A stretch of 64,000 nt of DNA from Marinibium conchae (GTDB taxonomy: Bacteria; Pseudomonadota; Gammaproteobacteria; Enterobacterales; Alteromonadaceae), in contig NZ_JADNRN010000001.1 in the NCBI RefSeq assembly GCF_015595035.1, positions 868,001 to 932,000 on the forward strand. Direction: 5' to 3'. The number at the start of each line of letters is the position of its first letter. Within the stretch, counting starts at the first letter, position 1. Below the pieces are notes generated by a model, which made no database searches, had not been told where the DNA came from, and was given only the letters and a program-made list of their open reading frames with translations. Positions 27,352 to 36,481 of the stretch are shown piece after piece. The translations under genes were made by a program, and so were the position numbers.

Positions 27352-30300
27352 ATGAAGTGGTTTTCAAAAGTCATTCAAGTATTGTGTTTGTGTTCGGCAT
27401 TCGTGCTTTCAAGCCATAGTTTCGCGCAGAGTACGCAAATTCAAGGCCCTCGAGATTCAGCAGATGTTTACTCTGGCGTTGTGTATGGTCCTATCGACCA
27501 ATCCGACACGCTTTGGGCCATTTCTAGCCAGTACAGAAAAAATCAACAGTTCACTGTCTATCAAGTTATGCTCGCAATTTACGAGCTCAACCCTCGCGCA
27601 TTTACTAACCGAAACTTCAATACCATGGTTAACGGTTCGATGCTGCAACTTCCGACTGAGCGTTATATCGCTCGAATTGACCCACAAAGGGCTTTGCGAA
27701 AAGCTCAAGATGATGACCGTGCATTTGCTCAGGCTACCGGTCGGAGTGGGTCGAGTGTTGCCCCAGTGGAGAGCGACAGCGAAATTAATTTAAAGCCTGA
27801 CGCAGAATTAGTTAACAAAGATGAACTCGATGCGGCACAAGAGTCTTTTCAGCAAGAAATATCTGGCCTCAAGCGTCAACAAGGTCAAGTTGTGCGTCAA
27901 TTGCGTGAACAGTTAAGCGCAACAATAGATGCTACCCAGAGCATTGTTAATGAAAATCAATTAGTGCTTCAAAAAATGGCACAGAAAGATGAAGAGATGG
28001 CGGCGCTGAGGGCTGAGCTAGCCGAACAGTTTAATGCTGAGCTTGCCGAGCAAGCCGCAGAGATTGAAGCGCTTAAGGAATTTGTTCGCATCGCGCAGGC
28101 GAAGGAGAAATTAGCGCAAAACGAATCTGTGGGGACACTTATCCGACAACCCTTATTTATTATTATTGCCACAACAGTCGCTGGTTTACTGGTGTTTGTT
28201 TTAGTGGCAATGGTTTTGTTGAGAAAGCCAAAGGCGAAAGCAGAGGCAGTTACTGAACCTCTTAATGACGACTTGATTGAGCTTGACGACGCAGCCTCTC
28301 AAGATGCCGATGACTTGCTGGCAATCTTGGATAGTGATGATGTGTCGGATGATGATTTATTAGATGACATTTTGTCGGACGATCTCGAAGACACGATTGA
28401 TGAAATATCACCCGACATAGAAGACTTCGATTCGTTAGAAGACGAAATGCTCGTGCCTGACCAAAAAGATGATAACAAAGCTAAAAGCACGAAAGTCGAC
28501 GATGCCGATGCAAATACCAATGATGATGTTGATTTCGATGTCGACTCACTTGACGCCGATAGCCTTGATGGCGAAATAAGTCTCGACGACGATGACTTTA
28601 GTCTTGATGATGACGAAGCAAGTGATGAAAGTGAATTGGAAGAGATCGACATTGACCAAGTACTTGGAGATGAAAACGTTGAAATAGCTAATACCGCTGA
28701 AGAGAGCGAGATAGATGACTTGACCGGCGATAAGCTCGATAACGACAAGTCGATGGAAGAAAGTGATAAGCTCAGTGTAAGTGATATCGAATCAAGCAAT
28801 GACCTTGCTGATGAGGAAATTCAAGATGAAGTTAACATCGAAGACTTGCTGGAACAAAATGCTTTGGATGATGGCGACACACCAGATGGCATTACTATCG
28901 GGCGTACCGGTGAAATAGATGAATCCGTAATCGAGCAAATAGAAGCCAGTATTAGCGATAAAAATACCGAGATTAATGCGCTTACAGAGAAGCTCGAGGA
29001 TGACCTCGAAAATAACGATTTCGTTGATGACAACTTAGATTTGGATAGTTTGGAGGAGGATGTAGCTCAAGAGACTGCTACAGATAGCGAACAACAAAAA
29101 TCTACACCGTCTATTGACGAGATAGCTAAAGATGTTGAAGCTGCTAGCGCAGATGCTGGCTCAGATACTAGTGCAGATGCTGGCTCAGATACTAGTGCAG
29201 ACATCAATGATGAAGTAGAAGTAGATTCCTCTGACTTAGACGAGAGCGTTTTAGACGAGAGTGGCTTAGACGAGATTGACTTAAACGAGACTGATTTAGA
29301 CGAGAGTGGCTTAGACGAGATTGACTTAAACGAGACTGATTTAGACGATCCCCTTGGTGATGAGTTACTTTCTGAGCTTGAAGCCGAACTTCCAGATAAA
29401 GATGACCTTGCTGTAGAGGAAAGTGCTGAACTTGAAGATAGTCATTCTGCAGCTGATACCAGTGATGACGACCCAGCGACAGCAGACAGTGTCGATACAG
29501 CTGACGATACAGCTAATACAGATGACACTGACGACCTTGATCTTGATTCCATCCTGGACGACAGTTTAGATGACCTAATCGATAATCATATTGATGAGGA
29601 TGATATTCAATCAGGTAAGGATGCTCTGTTAGATGAAATCTTAGAGCCAGAGCGTACTTCGCCAGAAAAGGGGGCTTCAGCCCAAGAAAGTGACATCGTT
29701 GATCTCGAGATTGATACTAGACTCGACGAAGCCGGTGTTGAAACGCTTGATGATATCGATTTAAGTGAATTAGACGCAGAGCTTAATAATAGTCAAGACG
29801 CTAGTAGCAATGTAGATGATATCGATGACTCAATTCTTGACTTGCCAGACCTAGACGATTGGCTTGATGATGAAAAGGCACAAGAAGATGAAGAGTCGCA
29901 GGACAGTCAGTCTAGGGCTAATGACGTAGATGATGATTTTGATTCTTCAGGTGAGAGTAAATTACCTAGCAATTATGACGATCTCGCTATCGACACCTTA
30001 GGAGAGGATGCTCCCTCAACAAGCGCTGAAGATGAAGTGCTTAAAGAAATAGAAAGCGCAGACTTTGATGCTCTCCTAGAGGAAATGGGGGCAATTGCTG
30101 ATGATGATATAGGATCTAAGCTAGCTGAAATTGAACCAGATATGGAAAATTTGGATAGCTTGGTTGAGGCACTTGATTCGGACAATGGCAAGTCTGATAA
30201 GTTAGACAATCCTGATTTAGACTTAACGGCATTATTTGACGATCCAGAAGGTGAAGTTGATGCTAGTGCTGATTTCATCGATGTCGATAATCTGATCGAG

Positions 30301-30564
30301 GAAAGTGAACAATTAGCGCCTGCAAGCGATGATGAAATTGAATTAAATTTAGACATGTCTCTTGATAGCTTTTTGAATGAAAGCAACGGAATTGATGTTG
30401 ACGTTGATGCCGACCAATCGAGCAACTTGGATTTGGCGAGAGTTTACATCGATATGGAAGATACCGAAGCCGCTATTGAAGCCTTAGATCAGGTTGTGAA
30501 AAAGGGCAATGCTAAGCAAAAAGAAGAGGCTAGCGCTTTACTTGAACAACTAAAAGGAAAGTAG
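27352..30564 (+). CDS. fimV: FimV/HubP-type polar hub protein
   Basis: 1070 aa from the ATG at 27352, which gives a clean signal peptide (CLCSAFVLSSHSFAQS); an in-frame GTG at 27316 would put 12 extra residues before it and lacks a ribosome-binding site. A LysM-like periplasmic domain (TLWAISSQY to GSMLQLPTERYI) covers about 45-110, a coiled coil about 155-255, and a transmembrane helix about 267-290. The cytoplasmic part is some 700 residues of Asp/Glu/Ser/Leu-rich repeats. The C-terminal FimV domain (SNLDLARVYIDMEDTEAAIEAL) closes it. HubP anchors chemotaxis, flagellar and chromosome-partition proteins at the pole in Vibrio and Shewanella. Confidence 0.92.
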   Translation: MKWFSKVIQVLCLCSAFVLSSHSFAQSTQIQGPRDSADVYSGVVYGPIDQSDTLWAISSQYRKNQQFTVYQVMLAIYELNPRAFTNRNFNTMVNGSMLQLPTERYIARIDPQRALRKAQDDDRAFAQATGRSGSSVAPVESDSEINLKPDAELVNKDELDAAQESFQQEISGLKRQQGQVVRQLREQLSATIDATQSIVNENQLVLQKMAQKDEEMAALRAELAEQFNAELAEQAAEIEALKEFVRIAQAKEKLAQNESVGTLIRQPLFIIIATTVAGLLVFVLVAMVLLRKPKAKAEAVTEPLNDDLIELDDAASQDADDLLAILDSDDVSDDDLLDDILSDDLEDTIDEISPDIEDFDSLEDEMLVPDQKDDNKAKSTKVDDADANTNDDVDFDVDSLDADSLDGEISLDDDDFSLDDDEASDESELEEIDIDQVLGDENVEIANTAEESEIDDLTGDKLDNDKSMEESDKLSVSDIESSNDLADEEIQDEVNIEDLLEQNALDDGDTPDGITIGRTGEIDESVIEQIEASISDKNTEINALTEKLEDDLENNDFVDDNLDLDSLEEDVAQETATDSEQQKSTPSIDEIAKDVEAASADAGSDTSADAGSDTSADINDEVEVDSSDLDESVLDESGLDEIDLNETDLDESGLDEIDLNETDLDDPLGDELLSELEAELPDKDDLAVEESAELEDSHSAADTSDDDPATADSVDTADDTANTDDTDDLDLDSILDDSLDDLIDNHIDEDDIQSGKDALLDEILEPERTSPEKGASAQESDIVDLEIDTRLDEAGVETLDDIDLSELDAELNNSQDASSNVDDIDDSILDLPDLDDWLDDEKAQEDEESQDSQSRANDVDDDFDSSGESKLPSNYDDLAIDTLGEDAPSTSAEDEVLKEIESADFDALLEEMGAIADDDIGSKLAEIEPDMENLDSLVEALDSDNGKSDKLDNPDLDLTALFDDPEGEVDASADFIDVDNLIEESEQLAPASDDEIELNLDMSLDSFLNESNGIDVDVDADQSSNLDLARVYIDMEDTEAAIEALDQVVKKGNAKQKEEASALLEQLKGK
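29149..29196 (+). repeat. Exact 24-bp tandem duplication inside fimV
   Basis: Two identical 24-base units, 29149-29172 and 29173-29196, each encoding ADAGSDTS. The reading frame is kept. Confidence 0.9.
29251..29340 (+). repeat. Exact 45-bp tandem duplication inside fimV
   Basis: Units 29251-29295 and 29296-29340 are identical and encode LDESGLDEIDLNETD twice. Shorter LDES units flank them, showing a nested repeat history. Confidence 0.92.
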
Positions 30565-30567
30565 AGT

Positions 30568-31668
30568 TTGAGTGGCAAGTTCGGTGTAAATAAACCATCT
30601 CAGCTAGTATATGAAGCTAAGTTAGATGAATTTATAGCTCAATCAACCCTAAATATAAAAAGATGGTCGTTTACCGGCGCTTTGGCTTTTTATCTGGCTT
30701 TCACCTATATCGATTATCATCGTTTTTCGGTTGATGTCCATCAAATAACCATTCCTATTCGTGTCATCTTTGGTGTTTTACCGCTACTGTGCGTGTCTCT
30801 TTTATTTTGGACAAAACGTGTTACATCAACTCGTCAGTATCTCAATTTGTGTCTTTTTACTTATTTTAGCTGTGGCATGGTGCACATCTTCGTATTTGCC
30901 TTTGCTCGCAATTATGATCAAAATCTCTCAGAGCTCGGTTTCGTTATTCTCATCCTTTTTGGATGTTTGATGACAGCACTACCGATAAAGCCAGCAGCAA
31001 CAATAACCTTGTTGATGATAATTATTATGGCAGTTGTTTATCCTAATTTGGGATGGGAAGCCAACAAGCTCGCTTTCCAATTGTTTGTTTATGTGGGTAT
31101 AGCAAGCATGTGTTTGTTCATTAATCGAAACCTATCTAGGCAGTTAGTGAATAACTATCACATGATAAATGAGCTCTATGGCCACTCAATAACCGACCGA
31201 CTCACTAACTTAAAAAACAGTCGATACTTTGAGAAACAGCTTTTATCACTCATTGACAGAGCACGAAATGAATTTAAAAAAGTATCTTTGATTATTATAG
31301 ATGTGGATAACTTCAAAGAGCTTAATGACAGGAATGGTCACGATTATGGTGATAAATGCCTAGTTAATCTTGCAGGAGTGCTATCCAAGCAATGTACGAA
31401 AGAGTGTGACTTTGCATGCAGAATAGCTGGAGATGAGTTCGGTATTGTCTTGTATGACGCCAAGGAAGGAGAAGTAGAAACAATAAGTCAGAGGATTTTG
31501 ACCGAAATACAACTCATTCATGTTGAGGTGTCAATGGGCATAGCAACAAGCTCAATCGACGAAGGTGAGACAACGATTGAAACTAAAGAACAGTTGTTCA
31601 AAAACGCAGATCGTGCTTTGTATCTAGCGAAAGATAAAGGCAGAAATACCTTTGTTGTAGATGCTTAG
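30568..31668 (+). CDS. Membrane diguanylate cyclase, GGDEF domain (AGDEF variant)
   Basis: 366 aa. Six hydrophobic segments cover about 35-190 and form an unassigned membrane sensor. The GGDEF domain covers about 205-366 with IIIDVDNFKELND and the signature AGDEF at 287-291. The allosteric RxxD site five residues before it is degenerate (KECD), so product inhibition at the I-site may be lost. The last part, MGIATSS and NADRALYLAKDKGRN, is typical. TTG start with AAGGAAAG upstream, 3 bases after the fimV stop, so it is in the fimV operon and probably polar-associated. Confidence 0.88.
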   Translation: MSGKFGVNKPSQLVYEAKLDEFIAQSTLNIKRWSFTGALAFYLAFTYIDYHRFSVDVHQITIPIRVIFGVLPLLCVSLLFWTKRVTSTRQYLNLCLFTYFSCGMVHIFVFAFARNYDQNLSELGFVILILFGCLMTALPIKPAATITLLMIIIMAVVYPNLGWEANKLAFQLFVYVGIASMCLFINRNLSRQLVNNYHMINELYGHSITDRLTNLKNSRYFEKQLLSLIDRARNEFKKVSLIIIDVDNFKELNDRNGHDYGDKCLVNLAGVLSKQCTKECDFACRIAGDEFGIVLYDAKEGEVETISQRILTEIQLIHVEVSMGIATSSIDEGETTIETKEQLFKNADRALYLAKDKGRNTFVVDA

Positions 31669-31732
31669 TTCTGAAAACGCTCTGCCAGTGCGGCTCATCA
31701 CTAAGCTCTGTATTCCATAAGCTGTGGTCTAT

Positions 31733-32089
31733 TTACGAGTCGAGGGGCACATTGAAGTTTTCATCAAGCTCAAAATCACCTCTAACTGCTTGTAACTTTC
31801 CATCTTCAAAGTCGATGACCAATTCCTTTTTAAAGTCTTCGCCACGCTTACTCATTCCGCGCTTCATTTCATAAACGTAGTACCATGTATTTTGGTCGAA
31901 AGAATCTTCGACCACAGGGTGCCCCAATACATAAATAACTTGCTCTTTTGTCATATTGATACGAAGTTTTTTAACATCTCTGTCATCCAGATAGTTGCCC
32001 TGAGGGACGTCAATTCTGAATATCCAGTTTTTACAAGCAGTGGTACCGAAAACGACGGCGATGATAATTAAGAGATGTGTAAGTTTCAT
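31733..32089 (-). CDS. bamE: Outer-membrane protein assembly factor BamE
   Basis: 118 aa lipoprotein of the BAM complex. The signal peptide ends in the lipobox-like TTAC with Cys19 as the lipidation site. The SmpA/OmlA domain follows: PQGNYLDDRDVKKLRINMTKEQV in pieces, then VIYVLGHPVVEDSF and WYYVYEMKRG. The grpE/nadK/recN/bamE neighbourhood is shared with E. coli. It reads leftward behind recN. Confidence 0.94.
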   Translation of the reverse strand: MKLTHLLIIIAVVFGTTACKNWIFRIDVPQGNYLDDRDVKKLRINMTKEQVIYVLGHPVVEDSFDQNTWYYVYEMKRGMSKRGEDFKKELVIDFEDGKLQAVRGDFELDENFNVPLDS

Positions 32090-32228
32090 TCAATTTTCCG
32101 ATTTATTGGCATTCTTAGCCAACCTATTCATTTAGTTGTCACTGATATTTGGTATTTTCAGCGTAAGCGTAATTATGTAGCTGATGCTACCACTATATTA
32201 TGACCATTCAACATCTATTTAGTTCTTT

Positions 32229-33902
32229 CTATAGTTTTAATAAGTCTCGTGCGTTTGCGATGGCGGTATCGGTTAATTTATCGCCTGCAAGTAACCTTGC
32301 AATTTCATTCACTCTTTCATTTTCAGTGAGTTGTAGCATACGCGTTTCGGTGCTGTCGCCATCGGTTAATTTGGTAACAAATATCTGATTATGACCATGT
32401 GCAGCGACCTGTGGGAGATGCGTGACACACATTACTTGAGATCTTTCACCTAGTTTACGAAGTAACCTGCCCACTATAGAGGCGGTAGGCCCGCTTATAC
32501 CAGTATCGACTTCATCGAAAATCATAGTGGGTATGTGGTTTCCGCTAGCGGTGATCACTTGTATGGCTAATCCTATTCGCGACAGTTCGCCACCTGAAAC
32601 GACTTTATCTAAGCTATCTGCTGCTTGGCCGGGGTTAGTCGCTACTTTGATTGAAACTTGATCAGTGCCATGTGCGCTTGGCTTTGCATCCAAAATACTA
32701 TTTACTTCAATTTCTACTTTCGCATGTGGCATGTTCATATCACGAATATGTGCTTCGATTTTTTTAGCCAATAGTGTCGCACTTTTTTGACGTGATAGGT
32801 GCAAGGCTTCTGCGTGTTTTTTATAGTCGCTAGCGAGTCTAAGACACTCTTCCTCAAGCTCACCTAAGCTGTTTTCTTGTTGAATCAGCGTGGCATACTC
32901 GGCTGCCAACTCCATATGTTTATCATAGAGCGCTTCAGGTTTAACATTATGTTTTCTCGCAAAGTCCATTGAACTCGCATACCTTTGTTCAACTTGCTGT
33001 AAACGCATGGGATCAATTTCTAATTGCTCACAATATTGACGTAATTCTTGCGATGCCTCTTCAACTTGAATAGAGGCTTCATTGAGTACTTCCACAATTG
33101 GGCCTAACAAGGGATCGTGCTCTTGCATGTCAGCCAAATTGTCGATGCAAGAGCGGATCGCAGATAAAGCATTAAACTCGTCGCCTTCATATAAGAGATA
33201 AAAGCTCATTTGAGCTTGCTCTAGTAAGGTCTGACTATTGCTTAGCCTTTTATGCTCTATTTCCAATTCGCTAAACTCATTCTCGGCAATACTAAATTCG
33301 TCTAGTTCGGCCACTTGATATGACAGCAGTTGCTTTCGGTCATTGCGTTGCTGTTGTGCTTCTTGTAATTCACTTAGTTGCGACTGTTTTTCTTTTAGGG
33401 CTTTGCATGCTGAGGCAACAGCATCAATTAAACTGGAATGCTCGGCAAAAATGTCAACTAAGCGCCGTTGGTTATCGGTTTTGAGAAGCTGATGATGTGC
33501 ATTTTGCCCATGAATGCTTACCAGATATTGGCCAAGCGCTTTTAGCTGATTAAGTGATACGGCAACGCCATTAATAAAGGCTTTCGAGCGACCCTCTTGG
33601 CTAATTAAACGACGTATAAAGCACTCATCTTTGTTATCTTCTTGTTCTAATTCGTTCTCTTCTAGCCATGATTTTGCCAGCTTAAGATGACTGACATCAA
33701 AGTGTGCAACAATTTCTGCCTTCTCAGCTCCTTTTCGCACGCTAGCTGCGTCGGCTCTATCACCCAAGCATAAACTGAGGGCGTCTATAGCAATTGACTT
33801 ACCTGCACCAGTTTCACCAGTAATGGCGGTCATGCCCTCAACTAGGTCAACTTGTAATTGTTTAACAACAGCAAAATTCTTAACTGAAATGTGTACGAGC
33901 AT
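32229..33902 (-). CDS. recN: DNA repair protein RecN
   Basis: 557 aa SMC-like ATPase of double-strand-break repair. Walker A is GETGAGKS near residue 30. A central coiled-coil part covers about 160-370. The ABC signature is SGGELSRI near 435 and Walker B is MIFDEVDTGISG. The length matches E. coli RecN (553). A LexA box lies 65 bases upstream of the ATG, so SOS induction is expected, as in E. coli. Confidence 0.96.
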   Translation of the reverse strand: MLVHISVKNFAVVKQLQVDLVEGMTAITGETGAGKSIAIDALSLCLGDRADAASVRKGAEKAEIVAHFDVSHLKLAKSWLEENELEQEDNKDECFIRRLISQEGRSKAFINGVAVSLNQLKALGQYLVSIHGQNAHHQLLKTDNQRRLVDIFAEHSSLIDAVASACKALKEKQSQLSELQEAQQQRNDRKQLLSYQVAELDEFSIAENEFSELEIEHKRLSNSQTLLEQAQMSFYLLYEGDEFNALSAIRSCIDNLADMQEHDPLLGPIVEVLNEASIQVEEASQELRQYCEQLEIDPMRLQQVEQRYASSMDFARKHNVKPEALYDKHMELAAEYATLIQQENSLGELEEECLRLASDYKKHAEALHLSRQKSATLLAKKIEAHIRDMNMPHAKVEIEVNSILDAKPSAHGTDQVSIKVATNPGQAADSLDKVVSGGELSRIGLAIQVITASGNHIPTMIFDEVDTGISGPTASIVGRLLRKLGERSQVMCVTHLPQVAAHGHNQIFVTKLTDGDSTETRMLQLTENERVNEIARLLAGDKLTDTAIANARDLLKL

Positions 33903-33966
33903 CTGGCTTTCCCGAAGATTCTAAATTTGCTAACTATGTTTTGATAATTAACGCTGCTAATAAATG

Positions 33967-33986
33967 TACTGGTAATATATACAGTA
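33967..33986 (-). promoter_or_regulatory. LexA (SOS) box of recN
   Basis: The minus strand reads TACTGTATATATTACCAGTA: perfect TACTG-N10-CAGTA arms with an AT-rich alternating centre, the gammaproteobacterial LexA consensus. Confidence 0.88.
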
Positions 33987-34026
33987 ATTGAGTTTAAGTA
34001 AAGCAGAGGGTCAGGCATTAGTGTTT

Positions 34027-35373
34027 TTACTGTGGTAGTGAAATCTTGCCCATGCTGGTATTGACGTTAGTTGACCCTTTACTTCCTGTGGCCGATTCCG
34101 CCGCAAAAGTCTGTATATCCCCAGCAACACATTCGTTTGCAAGCAGAGCAAAAAGGATCGCCTCTTTTGCATCGGGGTCGATATCTAAAGCTCGTGTATT
34201 TGAAACACTGCGCTTCAAATGAAAAGAAAGTCGGTTTAATAAATGAGTATTACGCGCTCCGCCACCACTTACGTAGATTTCAGTATCAATTGGTAGGCAC
34301 AGCACATGCTTGGCAATAAGCCAAGCTGAGAATTCATTTAAAGTCGCCATTTTATCTTCAAAGCTGATACTTTTCTGTTCGTCCAATTGCATAGGCGTCG
34401 CTGTTCTCGAGTCAGTGTCAGATTGGCTGACTGCATTATCTAACCATGCGATGTTAAATAACTCTGGCCCAGTTGTTTTGGGCATCGCTGCATTTACGAA
34501 TGCGTCGTCTTGCATTTTTTTTAACAAGATTGTGTTGACCTTTCCCATGGCTGCGATCTTTCCATCCTTGTCGTAACCCCACGCCAATTGTTCGCTTTGC
34601 TCATTGGATTTATCTCTTTCAGCCCTAATCAGTGCATCCATGAGTGTATTTCCTGGGCCTAAATCTGAGCAGACCGTGTCATTAAAACCTGCACCCTTCG
34701 GTAAGTAAGTTAGGTTAGCGATGCCACCTATATTGATCAAACAACGGTTCTTAGTGTGACTGGAAAATAGCAAATAGTCTCCGTACATGGCGAGTGGGGC
34801 GCCTTCACCGCCATGAGCTATCTGTTTTTGGCGAAAGTCGCTGATGGTAATTATATGGGTTAATGAGGCTATGTGGTCGCCATCGCCAAGTTGAAGTGTA
34901 GAGTGAATTGAGGAATTAGCCGCACTTTCAAGGTAAGTGCTCTCGGTTTGAGCAGGGCAAGGAGTCCTCGACACGTTTTTCAAAGAGTTCGCGACTCTCA
35001 GTGAATTGGGATAGTGGAAAACAGTTTGGCCATGACTTGCTATCAGATCAACATCAGCACTAGTTAACTTGTTATCCTCAAGAAACTGAAGGACCATATC
35101 AGCATGAGTTCTTGCGATAAAAGCATTAAGCCAACACAAGACTGACTGATCAACGATTTGTTTTGAAAAAACATCTTTGACCGCGAGCAAAAACGCGTCG
35201 TCGTATGCTTTTGTTTCGAAGCCTTCCAATCTAACGCGAGTTGCTTTTCCGTGACCGTCAATAGTACACAAAGCAATATCAAGCCCATCCAGCGAGGTAC
35301 CGCTCATCAGCCCAATAATCCTGCGAGTTTTTGCTCTAGTTAGACCATATAGTTTATCGATATGTTGACGCAT
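34027..35373 (-). CDS. anmK: Anhydro-N-acetylmuramic acid kinase
   Basis: 448 aa, well above the usual length of about 370. The family core is clear: GLMSGTSLDGLDIALC, SHGQTVFHYP, LQLGDGDHIA, GGEGAPL, LINIGGIANLTYL, CSDLGPGNTLMD and YVSGGGARNTHL. The extra length comes from an insertion of about 30 residues after the HGQTV block (around 122-150), a shorter Ser/Thr/Gln-rich one around 315-335 and a Ser/Gly-rich tail. It recycles anhMurNAc to MurNAc-6-phosphate. Its ATG overlaps the nadK stop (TGATG). A GH103 transglycosylase that generates anhMurNAc ends is encoded at 8.7 kb. Confidence 0.92.
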   Translation of the reverse strand: MRQHIDKLYGLTRAKTRRIIGLMSGTSLDGLDIALCTIDGHGKATRVRLEGFETKAYDDAFLLAVKDVFSKQIVDQSVLCWLNAFIARTHADMVLQFLEDNKLTSADVDLIASHGQTVFHYPNSLRVANSLKNVSRTPCPAQTESTYLESAANSSIHSTLQLGDGDHIASLTHIITISDFRQKQIAHGGEGAPLAMYGDYLLFSSHTKNRCLINIGGIANLTYLPKGAGFNDTVCSDLGPGNTLMDALIRAERDKSNEQSEQLAWGYDKDGKIAAMGKVNTILLKKMQDDAFVNAAMPKTTGPELFNIAWLDNAVSQSDTDSRTATPMQLDEQKSISFEDKMATLNEFSAWLIAKHVLCLPIDTEIYVSGGGARNTHLLNRLSFHLKRSVSNTRALDIDPDAKEAILFALLANECVAGDIQTFAAESATGSKGSTNVNTSMGKISLPQ

Positions 35374-36248
35374 CAGTAGAGTTTACTGCCCCAATTAAGT
35401 TTTGTTCTTAAGACGTTGAAGTAGTTGTAGTCTTTTGGGTGTACCAAGGTCAATTTATTTGGGTTTTTTCGAATTCTAACTTCGTCGCCAGGTTGTAGGG
35501 AGATAACAATATGACTATCACAGCTAACCTGCAAATTGTCAGTGTTTACTTTGGATACTTTCAAATAAATTTCGCTATTTGCGTCAACAACAATTGGTCG
35601 ACTGCTGAGAGTGTGAGGGAACATTGGTACTAAAGTAAGGGCATCTAATTGAGGCATAAGTATTGGGCCTCCACCAGACAAAGAATAGGCTGTGGAGCCG
35701 GTTGGAGTCGCGACAATTAAACCGTCTGAACGCTGACTAAATACGAAAAGTCCGTCGATGTATAGCTCGAACTCCATCATGTGAGCGACTTTACCGTGGT
35801 GCAGAACAATCTCGTTAACAGCTGAATTCGTCTCTTGGTTTTCGCCGTCTCTGACCACGGTGGCCTCTAAAAGGAAGCGCTCTTCCCTGTGAACTCTTCC
35901 TTCAAAAATATTGGTGATTTGACGGCTAATATCTTCAGGATTGATGTCGGTTAGGAAGCCGAGATTACCGCGATTAACGCCGACTACGTCGGTATTGTGG
36001 TTTGCCAAGATCCTGGCCGCCCCAAGCATGTAGCCGTCGCCGCCCACAACAATCGCTAGCTCTGACCGCTCACCAAGTTCCTCTAAGCTACAAACTTCTA
36101 AAGAACGATCGTCAAGCTCTTCTTTGATGCGAGCTTCAACCAAAATTTGGCAGTTTCGCTCCTTTAATTCTGTTACCAATGCATTGAGGCTAACCCGACT
36201 CCCTTCATGGTCGGTCTTCCCTATCAGTCCTACTGTTTGATAACTCAT
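35373..36248 (-). CDS. nadK: NAD kinase
   Basis: 291 aa, the usual length. The GGDG motif is in IVVGGDGYMLGAAR, followed by GVNRGNLGFLTDI, an NE-rich loop and TGSTAYSLSGGGP. It phosphorylates NAD to NADP. The ATG lies in an ATGA overlap with the upstream 70-codon ORF, and its stop overlaps anmK, so the three frames are chained. nadK next to recN and bamE, with divergent grpE, matches E. coli except for the inserted anmK. Confidence 0.96.
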   Translation of the reverse strand: MSYQTVGLIGKTDHEGSRVSLNALVTELKERNCQILVEARIKEELDDRSLEVCSLEELGERSELAIVVGGDGYMLGAARILANHNTDVVGVNRGNLGFLTDINPEDISRQITNIFEGRVHREERFLLEATVVRDGENQETNSAVNEIVLHHGKVAHMMEFELYIDGLFVFSQRSDGLIVATPTGSTAYSLSGGGPILMPQLDALTLVPMFPHTLSSRPIVVDANSEIYLKVSKVNTDNLQVSCDSHIVISLQPGDEVRIRKNPNKLTLVHPKDYNYFNVLRTKLNWGSKLY

Positions 36249-36457
36249 AAATGCGCTATAACTTCCTTTGCCTGATGTAAATAACCTTCTCTACATGCAG
36301 ACCTTACTCCGCCTGTTATTGATTGTTCTTGGTCGTGCTTGATTATAGTACAGTGAAGCTTGCTAATAATAAGATAACTGTTACCCAATTCTAGTTGACT
36401 TGCAAGTGTATTTTTGGGTTCGAAAGGTAAATTAGTGTCCAAGCCTTGGTTTGGCAT
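36245..36457 (-). CDS. Possible small protein translationally coupled to nadK, 70 aa
   Basis: No family recognised. The frame ends in ATGA shared with the nadK start, which is typical of true coupled genes. The centre (LELGNSYLIISKLHCTIIK) looks like an alternating beta-strand segment and the end (EGYLHQAKEVIAHL) like an amphipathic helix. No clear ribosome-binding site precedes the proposed ATG. It could instead be an untranslated leader. Confidence 0.4.
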   Translation of the reverse strand: MPNQGLDTNLPFEPKNTLASQLELGNSYLIISKLHCTIIKHDQEQSITGGVRSACREGYLHQAKEVIAHL

Positions 36458-36481
36458 TGCATATTACAATGTATCGTCAGT

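Noticed and set aside
28299-28799. Long serine-rich ORF antisense to fimV (and similar ones at 28821-29033 and 29973-30425)
   Set aside because: GAT/GAC and GAA codons of the acidic repeats read as Ser and Ile on the other strand, so open frames arise without selection.
29149-29340. Repeats in fimV considered as a possible CRISPR or minisatellite array
   Set aside because: They are in-frame coding duplications without unique spacers.
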